Positions 1 to 8,975 of a DNA stretch of 64,000 nt are shown one piece after another (position 1 is the stretch's first letter; each line of letters starts with the position of its first letter). The DNA comes from CAYWNA01 sp964459305. GTDB lineage: Bacteria > Planctomycetota > Planctomycetia > Pirellulales > Pirellulaceae. The stretch is taken from NCBI GenBank assembly GCA_964459305.1, contig CAYWNA010000021.1:1-64000 (forward strand), written 5' to 3'. The notes beneath the pieces are model-generated. The model made no database searches and was not told the DNA's origin. It was given only the letters and a program-made list of their open reading frames with translations. The translations under genes were made by a program, and so were the position numbers.

Positions 1-20
1 CGGAAGCACAGGAAAAACGA

Positions 21-42
21 CAGGCTGGAAGCCTATCCCACG
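21..42. repeat. Half-copy of a dispersed palindromic repeat (CAGGCTGGAAGCC family)
   Basis: This 22-base stretch, beginning CAGGCTGGAAGCC, is identical to the right arm of the inverted repeat at 5079-5139. Only one arm is visible here; the other may lie before the window start. It sits in non-coding DNA downstream of the minus-strand chorismate mutase gene. Confidence 0.6.
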
Positions 43-118
43 TCGCAATCGGAGTCTTGTCGGGCGCGTGCAGTATTGCCCGGCGGTCTGTCGCGTTTCC
101 ACGACGACGGCGTATCGC

Positions 119-556
119 TCACATGGTCAGGCCTTCGTGACTGGTCCAGTCATTGGCGATCCAACCCTCCGCCTGTTCGAGATCGACAGGCGGCACCCCG
201 CTGAAATCTGGCCGCAGATTCTCTGCGCCCTTAATGTAGACGTGGACGATCTCCCCTTGGCTCTTGGAGGTATTCCAGTTGGCCAGGATCCGAATACAAC
301 GCTGTAGCGATCCAGGCACATCGATCTCATAGCTACACAACAGCGGGACGTCGATCCAACCCAATTGGCGCGCTGCAGATGCGGGGAAGGCGGCGTTCAA
401 ATCTTGGGTGACCGTGAAGAAGGCGCTGGCGATATCTTCTGAATCGATCCCATTCAGACGGGTCATCAGCGTCAGCAGTTGCTGCGTAGCGGCCAGGATT
501 TCATCTCGCGTATTCGCATCCGTAGTAGTAGCCCCTCGGACTCCGCGGCACGGCAT
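119..556 (-). CDS. aroH: Chorismate mutase, monofunctional AroH (Bacillus) type
   Basis: It is predicted to convert chorismate to prephenate, the branch step towards phenylalanine and tyrosine, in the cytoplasm. The 145-residue protein carries the AroH fold signature almost end to end: RGVRGATT at the N terminus, FTVTQDLNAAFPA near residues 47-59, PLLCSYEIDVPGSL near 71-84, CIRI near 87-90 and an HVYIKGAENLRPD block near 105-117. Residues matching the B. subtilis active site are visible: Arg7, Cys74, Glu77, Arg89, Tyr107 and Arg115. The protein exceeds the usual ~127 residues by a C-terminal tail of about 20. The ATG at 556 is preceded by a GGAA-type ribosome site. It stands alone, with no other aromatic amino acid gene nearby. 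Confidence 0.93.
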   Translation of the reverse strand: MPCRGVRGATTTDANTRDEILAATQQLLTLMTRLNGIDSEDIASAFFTVTQDLNAAFPASAARQLGWIDVPLLCSYEIDVPGSLQRCIRILANWNTSKSQGEIVHVYIKGAENLRPDFSGVPPVDLEQAEGWIANDWTSHEGLTM

Positions 557-1043
557 AATCGTTCCTTTCGGCTTGGCGCCAGTCCTGTAGGCAACCAGGA
601 CTAGCCGCCTTCAAGCTTCGTCGTCGTTCGACGGACCAGTACCAGGTCCCTTTCGGTGCCGTCTGTAGACTTTCGCCAAGCCGGCAGATTCATTCCCAGA
701 ACCTGTGCATTTCACGACAATGCACCGGCCCGGAGGTGGGGCATTGCCGTTCGAGAAAAATGTGACGAGACAACCGAAATCGAGCACGGCCTGATCGCCG
801 TCGACTATTGATAAGCGACCACAAATATAGCACGGGACGGCTTCCTCGTCAATTGACGGCCAAGAATGGGTATTGTTGGTCTCGCAGCCCCGAATGTGGT
901 AGAATTCGGAAGACCATAGGTTGGCTGTTGATGGGCTGGAAGGGTACACCTGTGAGCTGGTTTCATAGACGTCATGGTCGGTTCGGTCCTCGAACGCGTG
1001 ATTCGGCCTTCCTGTTGTGCGGTCTTGGTAATGAGAAAGTAAC
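557..1043. other. Intergenic region with no supported gene
   Basis: This stretch separates the divergent chorismate mutase and response regulator genes, so it should hold both promoters. A minus-strand open frame (611-1102) includes a CYICGRL segment, but it has no ribosome site, overlaps the response regulator start and matches no family I know. I do not call it a gene. Confidence 0.4.
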
Positions 1044-1493
1044 ATGAGCCGCCATACCATTGGCCGACCGATAGAGATCCTTCTGGTCGAGGATAGCCTC
1101 ATTGACGCGCGCCTGACAATCGGCGCTCTCAGGGAAGGTAATTTGCAGCACCGCTTGACCCTGGTCCGCGACGGTGCCGAGGCGACGGACTTCCTGTTCC
1201 AGAATGGCAGGTTTGCTCACGCCCCACGGCCGGACTTGATTTTGCTCGATCTGCTGATGCCGAAGAAAAGCGGGCTGGAAGTATTGGCCGAACTCGGCGA
1301 AGATGGCGATCTGAGAAGAATCCCCGTTGTTGTTCTGACGGCAGCCGAAGACGATAATACCAAAGACAAGTGCAGACATTTCGGTGTGGAGAACTACATC
1401 ACCAAGCCCGTGGATTTCGACAAATTCTTGGCGGTCGTGAAGAAACTCAAGCACCATTGGCACCACGATTTGATATTGCCTTCGTTGGAGTAG
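1044..1493 (+). CDS. Single-domain response regulator (Rcp1/CheY-like)
   Basis: This 149-residue protein is a stand-alone receiver domain. It should accept a phosphoryl group from a histidine kinase and signal through protein contacts, since it has no output domain. Visible landmarks are the acidic pair Glu16-Asp17 (LLVEDS), the phospho-acceptor Asp69 (DLILLDLLMP), Thr99 (VVLTA) and Lys121 (ITKP). The insert after the second strand (FLFQNGRFAHAPRPD) is typical of the Rcp1 family, which often partners with phytochrome-like kinases. No kinase gene is adjacent, so the partner is unknown. The ATG at 1044 is preceded by GAGAAAG. The downstream gene begins 12 bases after the stop, so the two may be co-transcribed. 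Confidence 0.92.
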   Translation: MSRHTIGRPIEILLVEDSLIDARLTIGALREGNLQHRLTLVRDGAEATDFLFQNGRFAHAPRPDLILLDLLMPKKSGLEVLAELGEDGDLRRIPVVVLTAAEDDNTKDKCRHFGVENYITKPVDFDKFLAVVKKLKHHWHHDLILPSLE

Positions 1494-1504
1494 GACAGAC
1501 GCAC

Positions 1505-3367
1505 ATGACATCCAACAACGCATCGAACACAGGTGGTCAATCCGGCCAGCCGTTCAAACGGCCCGCTCCGCGGCAAAAGGACCAGCCAGCTGCGCCGGCC
1601 GAGCCGGCTAGACCGTCCGGGCCGCTGCCGATGGGGCCCCCGCCCGGCGCCGCGCCTGGGGGAATTCCGTCGGGCGCGCCGCAGGCTGTTCCCGTCCAGC
1701 CGGCGGCTACTCCGGTCCAGCCAGCACCCGGAGTACAACCCGGCGTCGTCCCGGGCCAGTTCCCCGCGGCGCAGGTGTCGGCTGTGAGCCCGGCATCAGC
1801 GCCCGTGGCAAAGGATGATCGCAAGGAACGCGGCGCCACACGCTCCAGTTTGCTGCCGCTGGCCGTGGCCGGCGGCGTGTGTTTGGCATTGGCGGGAATT
1901 GGCCTGTTGGTGTTCGTGGCGACTCGAGGCGATGAGGAGAGCTCCAATACCGCAACCGCACGCGTTCAGCCGAGAGAACGGACGGGGGGCATCCGCCCCA
2001 CCCCGACAGAACGGACTTCCCGGCCTCAATCCAAGCGAGAGGTTGTGGAAGGCATCACGTCGAATTTGGATCAACTGCCTGTTCTCATCGACGATAGCGA
2101 CGTGTTCGAAAAAGCGGAACGCGGCAACGTGGACACATCGGAAGGCCCCAGCAAGTGGTTTAAGGACACCCTGGGGGACGGCGTAGCGAGCGCTAACGGC
2201 GGAGGTGCATTCGACGACCGCATGCCGGACGCTGATGATTTGGGGCTCGGCAAACCTGACGACGCCGACGAACCCACCGAGACTCCGGAAGAAGATGCAG
2301 ACGACGAGCCGCCTGTCGAGCGTCCTGAGCCGTTTACGGAAATGCCCGATCAAGTCAGCCTTCCGCGGTTGCCGTCTTTGGCCGGCGAGGCCGCGCCCGT
2401 TCCGATTGGCGTGGTTCACAAGCTGGAATCAGACGACGTGACCTTTTTGCTTGGCGGCGCGAGTGAGGCGCTCGGCAGCAAGGGGAAGTTTGGGATCAAG
2501 AAGGAAGACGAGCCAAGCACGGCTCGTGTGCTCGCAGCGATCTCGGGGCAGGTGCTGCCCGTGGCCCGGCTTGCTGTGGAAAACGAACAACTCACGTTCC
2601 AGTGGCTGGCTGACGACGCGATGGCGGAAGCGGAGTTCTTGCGCAACTGCAGCTTGGTCGTCAACGTGGCCGAACAATCGAAGGCCCTGCGGCTGCGAGA
2701 GCCGGAGACCAATGCCCCGATGAAGGTCAGCTTGGCAAAGAGCGGCGCGAGTTTCAAGAAGAGACTCAAAGCCGTGCCCAGTTCGTCTTCGCTGGGCCTC
2801 GAGATCATCGAGCTGTCGGAGCCGTTTCCAACCGCCACTTTTGTCGGAGGTCCGAGACTCCAGCCATCGACGAAGAAAGAGATCAAGCTGAAAGGAACGT
2901 CGGGACAGGAACTGCTGTCGTTACACGTGAACTTTACGGCCAAAAGAGGCGGCGAAGTGTCTATCGTCGCGAAGCCGATCTGGACTGACGGCCAGGTTTT
3001 TGAACTGCCGAAGGCCTTGGCGCAAGTGCCGGCACTGCAAAGGCAAAAACTGGTCCTGGAGGCTCAACTCCAGTCGTTTCGTGGCGCGGCCCGCACCGCG
3101 GCCAAACCGCAGTTCGATCGGAAGATGGAGGCAGTGGACTTGCAGATCGCGCACTATATCGAACTGCAAGACATGTGCCAGCAGTTACAGGGTGGTGGTG
3201 GTGCGATGCATTTTCGCGTGTTCTTAGACGTTGGCGGCCGCGAAATCGATTTACTGACCACGAAACCCGGTGGGCAGGCCGGGACCGACGCCACCACGGG
3301 ATCCCCTGGAGGCGAAGAAGACACGACAGAGAAACCGCCAGCGGCCAAAGAAACCGCAAAGGGCTAG
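1505..3367 (+). CDS. Unrecognised membrane-anchored protein with proline-rich N terminus
   Basis: I do not recognise the family of this 620-residue protein. The first ~105 residues are a low-complexity proline/alanine/glycine/glutamine region. A single transmembrane helix follows near residues 116-141, then an acidic stretch rich in Asp, Glu and Pro, then a folded-looking C-terminal half with regular beta-type segments and a helical ARTAAKPQFDRKMEAVDLQ region. The layout suggests a cytoplasmic disordered tail, one membrane pass and an extracytoplasmic domain, although orientation is not certain. The open frame extends further upstream, but the ATG at 1505 lies just after the response regulator stop. 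Its C terminus ends in a second low-complexity Gly/Thr/Lys tail. Confidence 0.75.
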   Translation: MTSNNASNTGGQSGQPFKRPAPRQKDQPAAPAEPARPSGPLPMGPPPGAAPGGIPSGAPQAVPVQPAATPVQPAPGVQPGVVPGQFPAAQVSAVSPASAPVAKDDRKERGATRSSLLPLAVAGGVCLALAGIGLLVFVATRGDEESSNTATARVQPRERTGGIRPTPTERTSRPQSKREVVEGITSNLDQLPVLIDDSDVFEKAERGNVDTSEGPSKWFKDTLGDGVASANGGGAFDDRMPDADDLGLGKPDDADEPTETPEEDADDEPPVERPEPFTEMPDQVSLPRLPSLAGEAAPVPIGVVHKLESDDVTFLLGGASEALGSKGKFGIKKEDEPSTARVLAAISGQVLPVARLAVENEQLTFQWLADDAMAEAEFLRNCSLVVNVAEQSKALRLREPETNAPMKVSLAKSGASFKKRLKAVPSSSSLGLEIIELSEPFPTATFVGGPRLQPSTKKEIKLKGTSGQELLSLHVNFTAKRGGEVSIVAKPIWTDGQVFELPKALAQVPALQRQKLVLEAQLQSFRGAARTAAKPQFDRKMEAVDLQIAHYIELQDMCQQLQGGGGAMHFRVFLDVGGREIDLLTTKPGGQAGTDATTGSPGGEEDTTEKPPAAKETAKG

Positions 3368-3432
3368 AAAGCGATCTCGATCCTGGCCATACTAGAGTCG
3401 TTGTGTAAGGGTGACGTACTGTTCTTGCACCT

Positions 3433-3499
3433 GTAGCCGAACTCGCCAGAGTTTGGTTCTTCCCATGCCAAGCGACCAAAGTCTGGCGACTTCGGCTAC
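3433..3499. repeat. Dispersed inverted repeat, GTAGCYGRA family, copy 1
   Basis: Left arm GTAGCCGAACTCGCCAGAG (3433 onwards) pairs with a right arm ending in GACTTCGGCTAC at 3499, with a spacer of about 20 bases. The same element occurs at 49626-49689, and a diverged relative at 62555-62622. It lies between the protein ending at 3367 and the HEAT protein starting at 3614. It could form a stable hairpin in RNA and serve as a terminator, but its recurrence elsewhere points to a REP-like element. Confidence 0.75.
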
Positions 3500-3613
3500 C
3501 GTGAATTCAGGATCTATTTCGGCGCCAATCTTAGACTATGGTCCAGGCGTATGATGGTCGGCGGTCTTCCTGAATACTGAAACCCGAAACCTCTAGCATG
3601 GCGCCACACCACC

Positions 3614-5026
3614 GTGCCAGAAACAATAAACAGAAGTCGCGCTTCTTTTCGCCCGTATCGAAGGGGCCTATCCCCTTTCTCCGCGGCGTTTCTCCTCGTC
3701 CCGCTGTTGTGTGCCGCAACCAGCAGGCTCGCGTGGTCCGGCGACGGCGATGTTGTATCGCATGGAGGCAAGTCGGCCGACGCGTGGATCGAAGTTCTGA
3801 AGGCTAACATCGACTCCAACACGGACGAGGCCAAGGAACAGAGCCGCCAAGCGGCGGCCGCGTTGGGGCAGATTGGTCCCGCAGCGAAGGACGCAGTATC
3901 GCTGCTGGACAAAGCCACCTGGTCGATGTCACCGGAAACACGGTATTTCGCTGTGGACGCTTTGGGACGCATCGGTCCTGCAGCTCGCGAGAGTGTGCCG
4001 ACCATCATTGAACAGATGATCATCCCCGAAGGCGACCCCAGTTACTATGAGGGATTGGGGGACTTTCGTCGGCTTGCCGCCAAGGCATTCGGCCGCATGG
4101 GCCCAGCGGCATCAGATGCCGTCCCTACGCTTGAGAAAGCGCTACAGAGCGGAGATCTCGTCTATCGGGTCGAAGCTGCCTTGGCGCTGTGGAAAATCGC
4201 TCGTCATAAGGATGCCGTTCCAACGCTGGAGTCCATCATCAAGCGAGGTGGCGACCCGGGTCGTTACGAGGCCATCATGGCTTTGTTGGAAGTGGGACCG
4301 GAGGCGGAATCGGCTACCGACACGCTCGTGAGTGCTCTGGCCCTCCCCGACCCAGACGTTCGCCGGGCGGCGGCAAAAGTGCTGGCAAGATTGGGGCCGT
4401 CTGTTCTGGAGCCAGTCGAGCAGTTGCTGTCGGCGGGCAATCTAGAGTCGCCGGAGTCGGCAGCCTACGTGCTGGGCGAAGTGTTAGCGGAATTGCGTGA
4501 GACGACATTCTACAATCGACAGCTTGACCAGGCCGCATTCCAGGCCGCCGCTCGACCGGTTTTTGTTTCAGTCGCTCCGGGATTGGTCGGCTTGCTGTCT
4601 CACGAGCGTGAGGATGTCCGTCAAGTTGCATCGCAATCGCTCGCACAAATGGGTATTGTCGCAGCGTGGAATCTCACAGGCATACTGAAGGGCAGCGCTG
4701 AAGACGAACGAGTTCGTCAAGGCGCCATCGACACGCTCCTTCGGCTGGAGCAGTATTTGCCCGGCGAATCGCCATCGAGTGTAGGAGTCGAGTTTATTAA
4801 GGGCAAGTTGGTCGCGCCTCTGATGGCATTGATGGAACATCCCAGGCCCGAAGTCCGCGCCGCTGCATATCGCGCTTTTGCAGCATTCTCGTTTGGCGAG
4901 GACGGCAAAGCCGCGCTACCTTTGTTGCTGAAGGCGCTCAAGGATCCAAACGTGTCAATCCGTCGCTATGCCACCAAGGCTCGCGACGAACTCTTGAAGA
5001 AGCAGGCGTCGCACCCTACGAATTGA
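3614..5026 (+). CDS. Secreted HEAT-repeat protein
   Basis: This 470-residue protein consists almost wholly of HEAT/PBS-lyase-type helical repeats. Characteristic units are AAAALGQIGPAAKDAV, AVDALGRIGPAARESV, AAKAFGRMGPAASDAV, AAAKVLARLGPSV and AAYRAFAAFSFGEDGKAAL. Such solenoids usually act as protein-binding scaffolds. An N-terminal basic stretch followed by a hydrophobic segment near residues 22-40 looks like a signal peptide, which suggests export. Translation probably starts at the GTG at 3614, because no ATG precedes the hydrophobic segment in frame. It lies 181 bases upstream of the MoxR gene, separated by a palindromic repeat. A functional link to the MoxR/VWA block is possible but unproven. 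Confidence 0.85.
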   Translation: MPETINRSRASFRPYRRGLSPFSAAFLLVPLLCAATSRLAWSGDGDVVSHGGKSADAWIEVLKANIDSNTDEAKEQSRQAAAALGQIGPAAKDAVSLLDKATWSMSPETRYFAVDALGRIGPAARESVPTIIEQMIIPEGDPSYYEGLGDFRRLAAKAFGRMGPAASDAVPTLEKALQSGDLVYRVEAALALWKIARHKDAVPTLESIIKRGGDPGRYEAIMALLEVGPEAESATDTLVSALALPDPDVRRAAAKVLARLGPSVLEPVEQLLSAGNLESPESAAYVLGEVLAELRETTFYNRQLDQAAFQAAARPVFVSVAPGLVGLLSHEREDVRQVASQSLAQMGIVAAWNLTGILKGSAEDERVRQGAIDTLLRLEQYLPGESPSSVGVEFIKGKLVAPLMALMEHPRPEVRAAAYRAFAAFSFGEDGKAALPLLLKALKDPNVSIRRYATKARDELLKKQASHPTN

Positions 5027-5078
5027 GTGCGAAGCAAGTTAGAATCAGTCATTAGGCGAGCGGCAGATGGAGATTTAC

Positions 5079-5139
5079 CGTGGGATAGGCTTCCAGCCTG
5101 CCAAATATGCGGTCTGACAGGCTGGAAGCCTATCCCACG
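5079..5139. repeat. Inverted repeat, CAGGCTGGAAGCC family
   Basis: Two perfect 22-base arms (5079-5100 and 5118-5139) face each other around a 17-base spacer. The right arm begins CAGGCTGGAAGCCTATCCCA. An identical half-copy lies at 21-42. It occupies the gap between the HEAT protein and the MoxR gene and could act as a transcription attenuator, but its sequence recurs and it looks like a dispersed element. Confidence 0.75.
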
Positions 5140-5206
5140 GGTTCGCGAGTTTCCGCCGCTCGCCTTAACAACACAACGTTACACTCCAATACGGGATTCT
5201 CGATCG

Positions 5207-6211
5207 ATGAGTAGCGAGAGCACTGAGACCACCGAGGCAGATCTTGGGCAGGAACAGAACCAGTTTCGGTCAGATTTCGACAAGTTGCGCGAGACCATCG
5301 GCGATGTGCTGGTGGGTCAAGACGAGGTAATCAACTTGACCCTTGCAGCGCTTGTCGCTGGCGGCCATGTCTTGTTGGAAGGGCCGCCGGGCGTGGGCAA
5401 AACGGTGTTGGGCCGAACGCTGGCCAATTCAATTGACACCGAGTACCGCCGCATTCAGTTCACCTCCGATCTGATGCCCGCCGATGTGATCGGCACCTAT
5501 GTGGTCATGGAATCGCAGGGCCGGCGGCGGTTCGAATTCCAGCACGGTCCGATTTTCACCAATCTGCTGCTGGCCGACGAAATCAACCGAGGGACGCCGA
5601 AGACCCAGGCGGCGTTGTTTGAGGCTTTGGAAGAGCGGGCCTTGACCGTGGCGAATGAAAGCTACCCGCTGCCCGCGCCGTTCTTTGCCATTGCCACACA
5701 AAGTCTGGGCGACATCGAGGGCACGTTCCCGGTCCCCGAAACACAACTGGATCGCTTCTTCTTCAAGCTGGTCGTGAATTCCCCGGCCGGCGACGACCTG
5801 GAAACGATCCTCGCCCGAACGACCGAAACGCAAAAAGGCGCGGCTCAGCGAGTCATCAACGGCGATCGAATCGTGGCAATGTCCCAGTTGGCTCGCCAGG
5901 CCTCCATCGCGCCGGATGTTCTCTCCCACGTTGCCAAGCTGGTCATGGCTACGCACCCGGGCAACGAAGCGGCGCCCGAGTCGACGCGACGGTTCGTGCA
6001 CCGCGGTGCCAGCCCCCGCGCTGGACAAGCAATGATACTGACGGCAAAAGTGCTGGCGATCGTCGATGGGCGTACGGACGCATCGCGCGACGATCTGCAT
6101 CGCGTCGCCTTGCCGGCGTTGCGTCACCGCGTTGCGTTGAACTTCGAAGGTCACGCGCAGGAAGCTGGGATCGATGGGATTATTAACGATATCTTGAGTG
6201 CCATTCAGTGA
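5207..6211 (+). CDS. MoxR-family AAA+ ATPase
   Basis: This 334-residue AAA+ protein is likely a chaperone-like ATPase that remodels or activates partner proteins carrying VWA domains. The Walker A motif GPPGVGKT is at residues 59-66 and Walker B with LLLADEINR at about 120-128. The MoxR hallmark QFTSDLMPADVIG lies between them, and a sensor region FFAIATQ follows. The open frame extends to 5027, but that part runs through the palindromic repeat, and the ATG at 5207 gives the normal family length. Its stop overlaps the start of the DUF58 gene (TGATG), so the two are translationally coupled. The following DUF58 and VWA genes are its classic partners. Confidence 0.94.
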   Translation: MSSESTETTEADLGQEQNQFRSDFDKLRETIGDVLVGQDEVINLTLAALVAGGHVLLEGPPGVGKTVLGRTLANSIDTEYRRIQFTSDLMPADVIGTYVVMESQGRRRFEFQHGPIFTNLLLADEINRGTPKTQAALFEALEERALTVANESYPLPAPFFAIATQSLGDIEGTFPVPETQLDRFFFKLVVNSPAGDDLETILARTTETQKGAAQRVINGDRIVAMSQLARQASIAPDVLSHVAKLVMATHPGNEAAPESTRRFVHRGASPRAGQAMILTAKVLAIVDGRTDASRDDLHRVALPALRHRVALNFEGHAQEAGIDGIINDILSAIQ

Positions 6212-7098
6212 TGACGCTGTTCGATTCCAATTTCCAGAAATGCTGCGAGTACCTGGATCAAGCGGCCCGGCGAAGTTGGGGCAACCGATTCCTGGGTAGA
6301 CGTTTGGACAAGCGCTGGGCAGGCGGCAGCGAGTTCATCGGCCATTCGGACTACACCAGCGGCGATGATTTCCGTTACATCGACTGGCACATTTGCGCGC
6401 GACTCGACGAACTGCTGACGCGCCAGTACCGTGGCAGCGAAGATCGAGTGGTGGATATCGTGCTGGACTGCTCGGCCGGCATGGACCTGGGCGAGCCGAA
6501 CAAATTCGACGTGGCCCGGCGTCTTGCAGCGGCATTGGGATATATGGCAATCGCCAATTTGGACCGCGTGGGCGTTGTCGCGGTCTCGGATCGCGTCGTG
6601 GCAGAACTGACGCCGGTTCGCGGCAAAAGCCGGCTGCACCGGTTGTTTCATTTCCTTGAGAATCTTCAGGGCGATTCGGCTCCCGTGAATCTGAGCGCCG
6701 CGATCGAGTCTTTTGTACAGCACCGGCCACACCGAGGCGTGACGGTGGTCATTAGCGATCTGTTCGATCCGGCAGGTTTCGAGTCGGCGGTCGATCTGTT
6801 GGCCGTACGCGGGTTCCAGCCCTACCTGCTGCAAGTCGTGGATGACGCGGAAGCAGATCCGCAGTTCTCGGGCAGCGTCACACTGGTGGATGTCGGCCGG
6901 GGCGGTTCCAGGAGGACCTATTTGGAAGAAATCGATTTGATCAACTACCGTAAGGTGTTCCGCGAGTTCAGCGATGCATGCCGCCGCTATTGTGCACAAC
7001 GGTCGATCGGCATCATCCAAACCCGGACCGGGACACCATTTCAAGAGGCGGTTCTGCGGATGATCCGCACCGTAACGTCCCGGATGTATGCTCAGTGA
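6211..7098 (+). CDS. DUF58 domain protein (MoxR partner)
   Basis: The protein (295 residues) belongs to the DUF58 family, VWA-like proteins almost always encoded next to MoxR ATPases. The signature GHSDYTSGDDFRYIDWHICAR is at residues 44-64, and a DCSAG segment at 86-90 resembles a metal-ion-dependent adhesion site of DxSxG type. There is no signal peptide or obvious membrane helix, so it is probably cytoplasmic. I take the ATG at 6211, which overlaps the MoxR stop; a GTG at 6208 is the alternative. The downstream BatA-like gene begins 10 bases after this stop. Confidence 0.92.
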   Translation: MTLFDSNFQKCCEYLDQAARRSWGNRFLGRRLDKRWAGGSEFIGHSDYTSGDDFRYIDWHICARLDELLTRQYRGSEDRVVDIVLDCSAGMDLGEPNKFDVARRLAAALGYMAIANLDRVGVVAVSDRVVAELTPVRGKSRLHRLFHFLENLQGDSAPVNLSAAIESFVQHRPHRGVTVVISDLFDPAGFESAVDLLAVRGFQPYLLQVVDDAEADPQFSGSVTLVDVGRGGSRRTYLEEIDLINYRKVFREFSDACRRYCAQRSIGIIQTRTGTPFQEAVLRMIRTVTSRMYAQ

Positions 7099-7108
7099 GG
7101 TAGCGACC

Positions 7109-8971
7109 ATGAGTTTTCACAATCCGGGCGCTTGGCTATTGATCGCTTTGGCGATTCCTATCGCTGTTTTCTATGTTTGGAATCTCGCCAGCCACCGCCA
7201 TGAGATCGCCACGTTTCCGCTCTGGCAACAGGCCCTGGCCAGACGGCCGACGTGGCTCGCTTTGCGTTCTCGGCTATCGCTCGCTGCTCAACTACTGATC
7301 CTTTTGCTGCTTGTGGCTGCGCTCGCGCAACCCTACTGGACGGAGATCTTCACCTCCCGGCGCAACGTCGTGCTCGTGCTGGACGTTTCCGCCAGCATGT
7401 CGGCGACAGATGTCCAACCGTCTCGCTTCGAAGCGATGCGCAAAGAAGCGGAACGCATTGTTGGTGAATTGAATCGCGGCGAACAGTTGGCCGTCATCAG
7501 TGCCGGCTCGCTGGTTCGCATCGCCCACCGATTCCCCGGCGAACCGGAGACTCTGTTGCCGGCGGTCCAATCCGTGGAACTGCTGGCGGCGATCCAATCG
7601 TTGGAACCGACCGATGGGACGACACAGATCGTCGAAGCAGTGGAAATGGCTTGGCGAATGCTCGAGGGGAAAACGAATCCGGGAATCATCGTCCTTACCG
7701 ACGGTGCTTTCACCGGCGCGGGAGAAATGGCCGGCGCCGAAGATGTGCAGATAAAGCTGTTCGGCGATAGCTCAACGAACGTGGCAATCACTCGACTCGA
7801 AGCCCGGCCCGATCCACACGAGTCGGATCAGTTCCAAGTGTTTGTCGAAGCGGCCAACTACTCAGAACAAGATGTCGATTGCCCGTTGGAGATCATTTCC
7901 GAGGGTGGTGAGAAGAAAACGGTAGCATTATCGATGCCGGCGGGCGAGTCGGTTCAAGACGTGTTGTCATACACGGTGAACGGGACTGGCCTGCTATTAG
8001 CCAAGCTGCAGAAGAATGATGGTGTGGCGTCCGACAACGCGGCTAGCGTGCTCGTCCAAATCCGAAAGCGTCCCGTCGTTACGCTGGTTGCGGGCGATCC
8101 AAGCGAGTTGGATCCGGGGCTTAAGGCGATCAAGGCTGCGCTCGAAGCCAATCCGCATGTAGACGTGCAGGCGGCCGAAGAACCAGTGCCTGACACGGTG
8201 AGCGTGTTATGCAAGCAGACTCCAGACGAATTGCCGGATGGCCCGCTGTTGGTTGTCGAGCCAGAGGGATCTTGTGATCTTTGGGGCGAGGGCGGGGTAA
8301 TCGACGACGCGTCGGCCGCCGTGAAAAGCATGACGACGGCCTCGCCGCTGTTGGCTGGTGTCGACTTCGCCGGTGCCGTGGTTGAAAAAGCGGTGCGGCT
8401 CGACTTCAAAGCGGACATGCCTGTCGAGACCGTTGTTGAGTCGGCTTCCGGCGATCCACTGTACAGCGCAATCGATCGGCCTGAGGGGCGGATCGCTGTT
8501 TTGCATGTGAAGCTAGACACGGACGCCAGTGATCTGACACGGCGGCCTGATTTTTCCACGCTCGTCGACAATGCCGTGCGCTGGCTGAATCCAGCCCCCA
8601 AAGCGTACCAGGCGTCGACAACGACTGACGAAGTGGTTGCATTGGCGCCGTCCGAGTCACCGCGGAAATTGACCACAAACGAAGATGGTCCCGGGCCTGA
8701 GATCGCCGCGGGCCAATCGCTGACCTTGTTAGACCACGTGGGCGTGTGGAAAGACCCGGGCGGAGCTTCCGCGGATTCGCCACACATTTTGGCCTGCAAT
8801 TTGGCGAGTGCATCCGAAAGTGATCTTCGCGTCCGAGAAGGAGCTCAGTCAGATGTTTTGGAGACCGTCGAGCCGACCAGCGATCAGCCTTTGTGGATGT
8901 TGCTGATTGGCATTGCCATACTGTTGATCTCTGTCGAGTGGTGTTTGTTCCATCGCAGAGTGGTTGTGTAA
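7109..8971 (+). CDS. BatA-like VWA-domain membrane protein
   Basis: This 620-residue protein has the Bat family layout. Two N-terminal membrane helices (about residues 8-25 and 58-73) are followed by a VWA domain with the metal-site motif DVSAS at 92-96, a conserved threonine in DGTTQ, and TDGAF as the third loop. A long extracytoplasmic beta-rich region follows, then a C-terminal helix (WMLLIGIAILLISVEW). It is expected to work with the MoxR ATPase and DUF58 protein encoded upstream. An ATG at 7088 lies inside the preceding gene. I prefer the ATG at 7109, which follows GAGG at good spacing and begins with the usual MSFHNPGAWL. Confidence 0.9.
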   Translation: MSFHNPGAWLLIALAIPIAVFYVWNLASHRHEIATFPLWQQALARRPTWLALRSRLSLAAQLLILLLLVAALAQPYWTEIFTSRRNVVLVLDVSASMSATDVQPSRFEAMRKEAERIVGELNRGEQLAVISAGSLVRIAHRFPGEPETLLPAVQSVELLAAIQSLEPTDGTTQIVEAVEMAWRMLEGKTNPGIIVLTDGAFTGAGEMAGAEDVQIKLFGDSSTNVAITRLEARPDPHESDQFQVFVEAANYSEQDVDCPLEIISEGGEKKTVALSMPAGESVQDVLSYTVNGTGLLLAKLQKNDGVASDNAASVLVQIRKRPVVTLVAGDPSELDPGLKAIKAALEANPHVDVQAAEEPVPDTVSVLCKQTPDELPDGPLLVVEPEGSCDLWGEGGVIDDASAAVKSMTTASPLLAGVDFAGAVVEKAVRLDFKADMPVETVVESASGDPLYSAIDRPEGRIAVLHVKLDTDASDLTRRPDFSTLVDNAVRWLNPAPKAYQASTTTDEVVALAPSESPRKLTTNEDGPGPEIAAGQSLTLLDHVGVWKDPGGASADSPHILACNLASASESDLRVREGAQSDVLETVEPTSDQPLWMLLIGIAILLISVEWCLFHRRVVV

Positions 8972-8975
8972 ACGC

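Noticed and set aside
611..1102. Minus-strand 163-residue frame as a gene.
   Set aside because: It overlaps the response regulator start, has no ribosome site and matches no family. Its CYICGRL segment alone is not enough.
6205..7110. Long minus-strand frame opposite the DUF58 gene.
   Set aside because: It mirrors a well-supported DUF58 gene and shows no family motifs.
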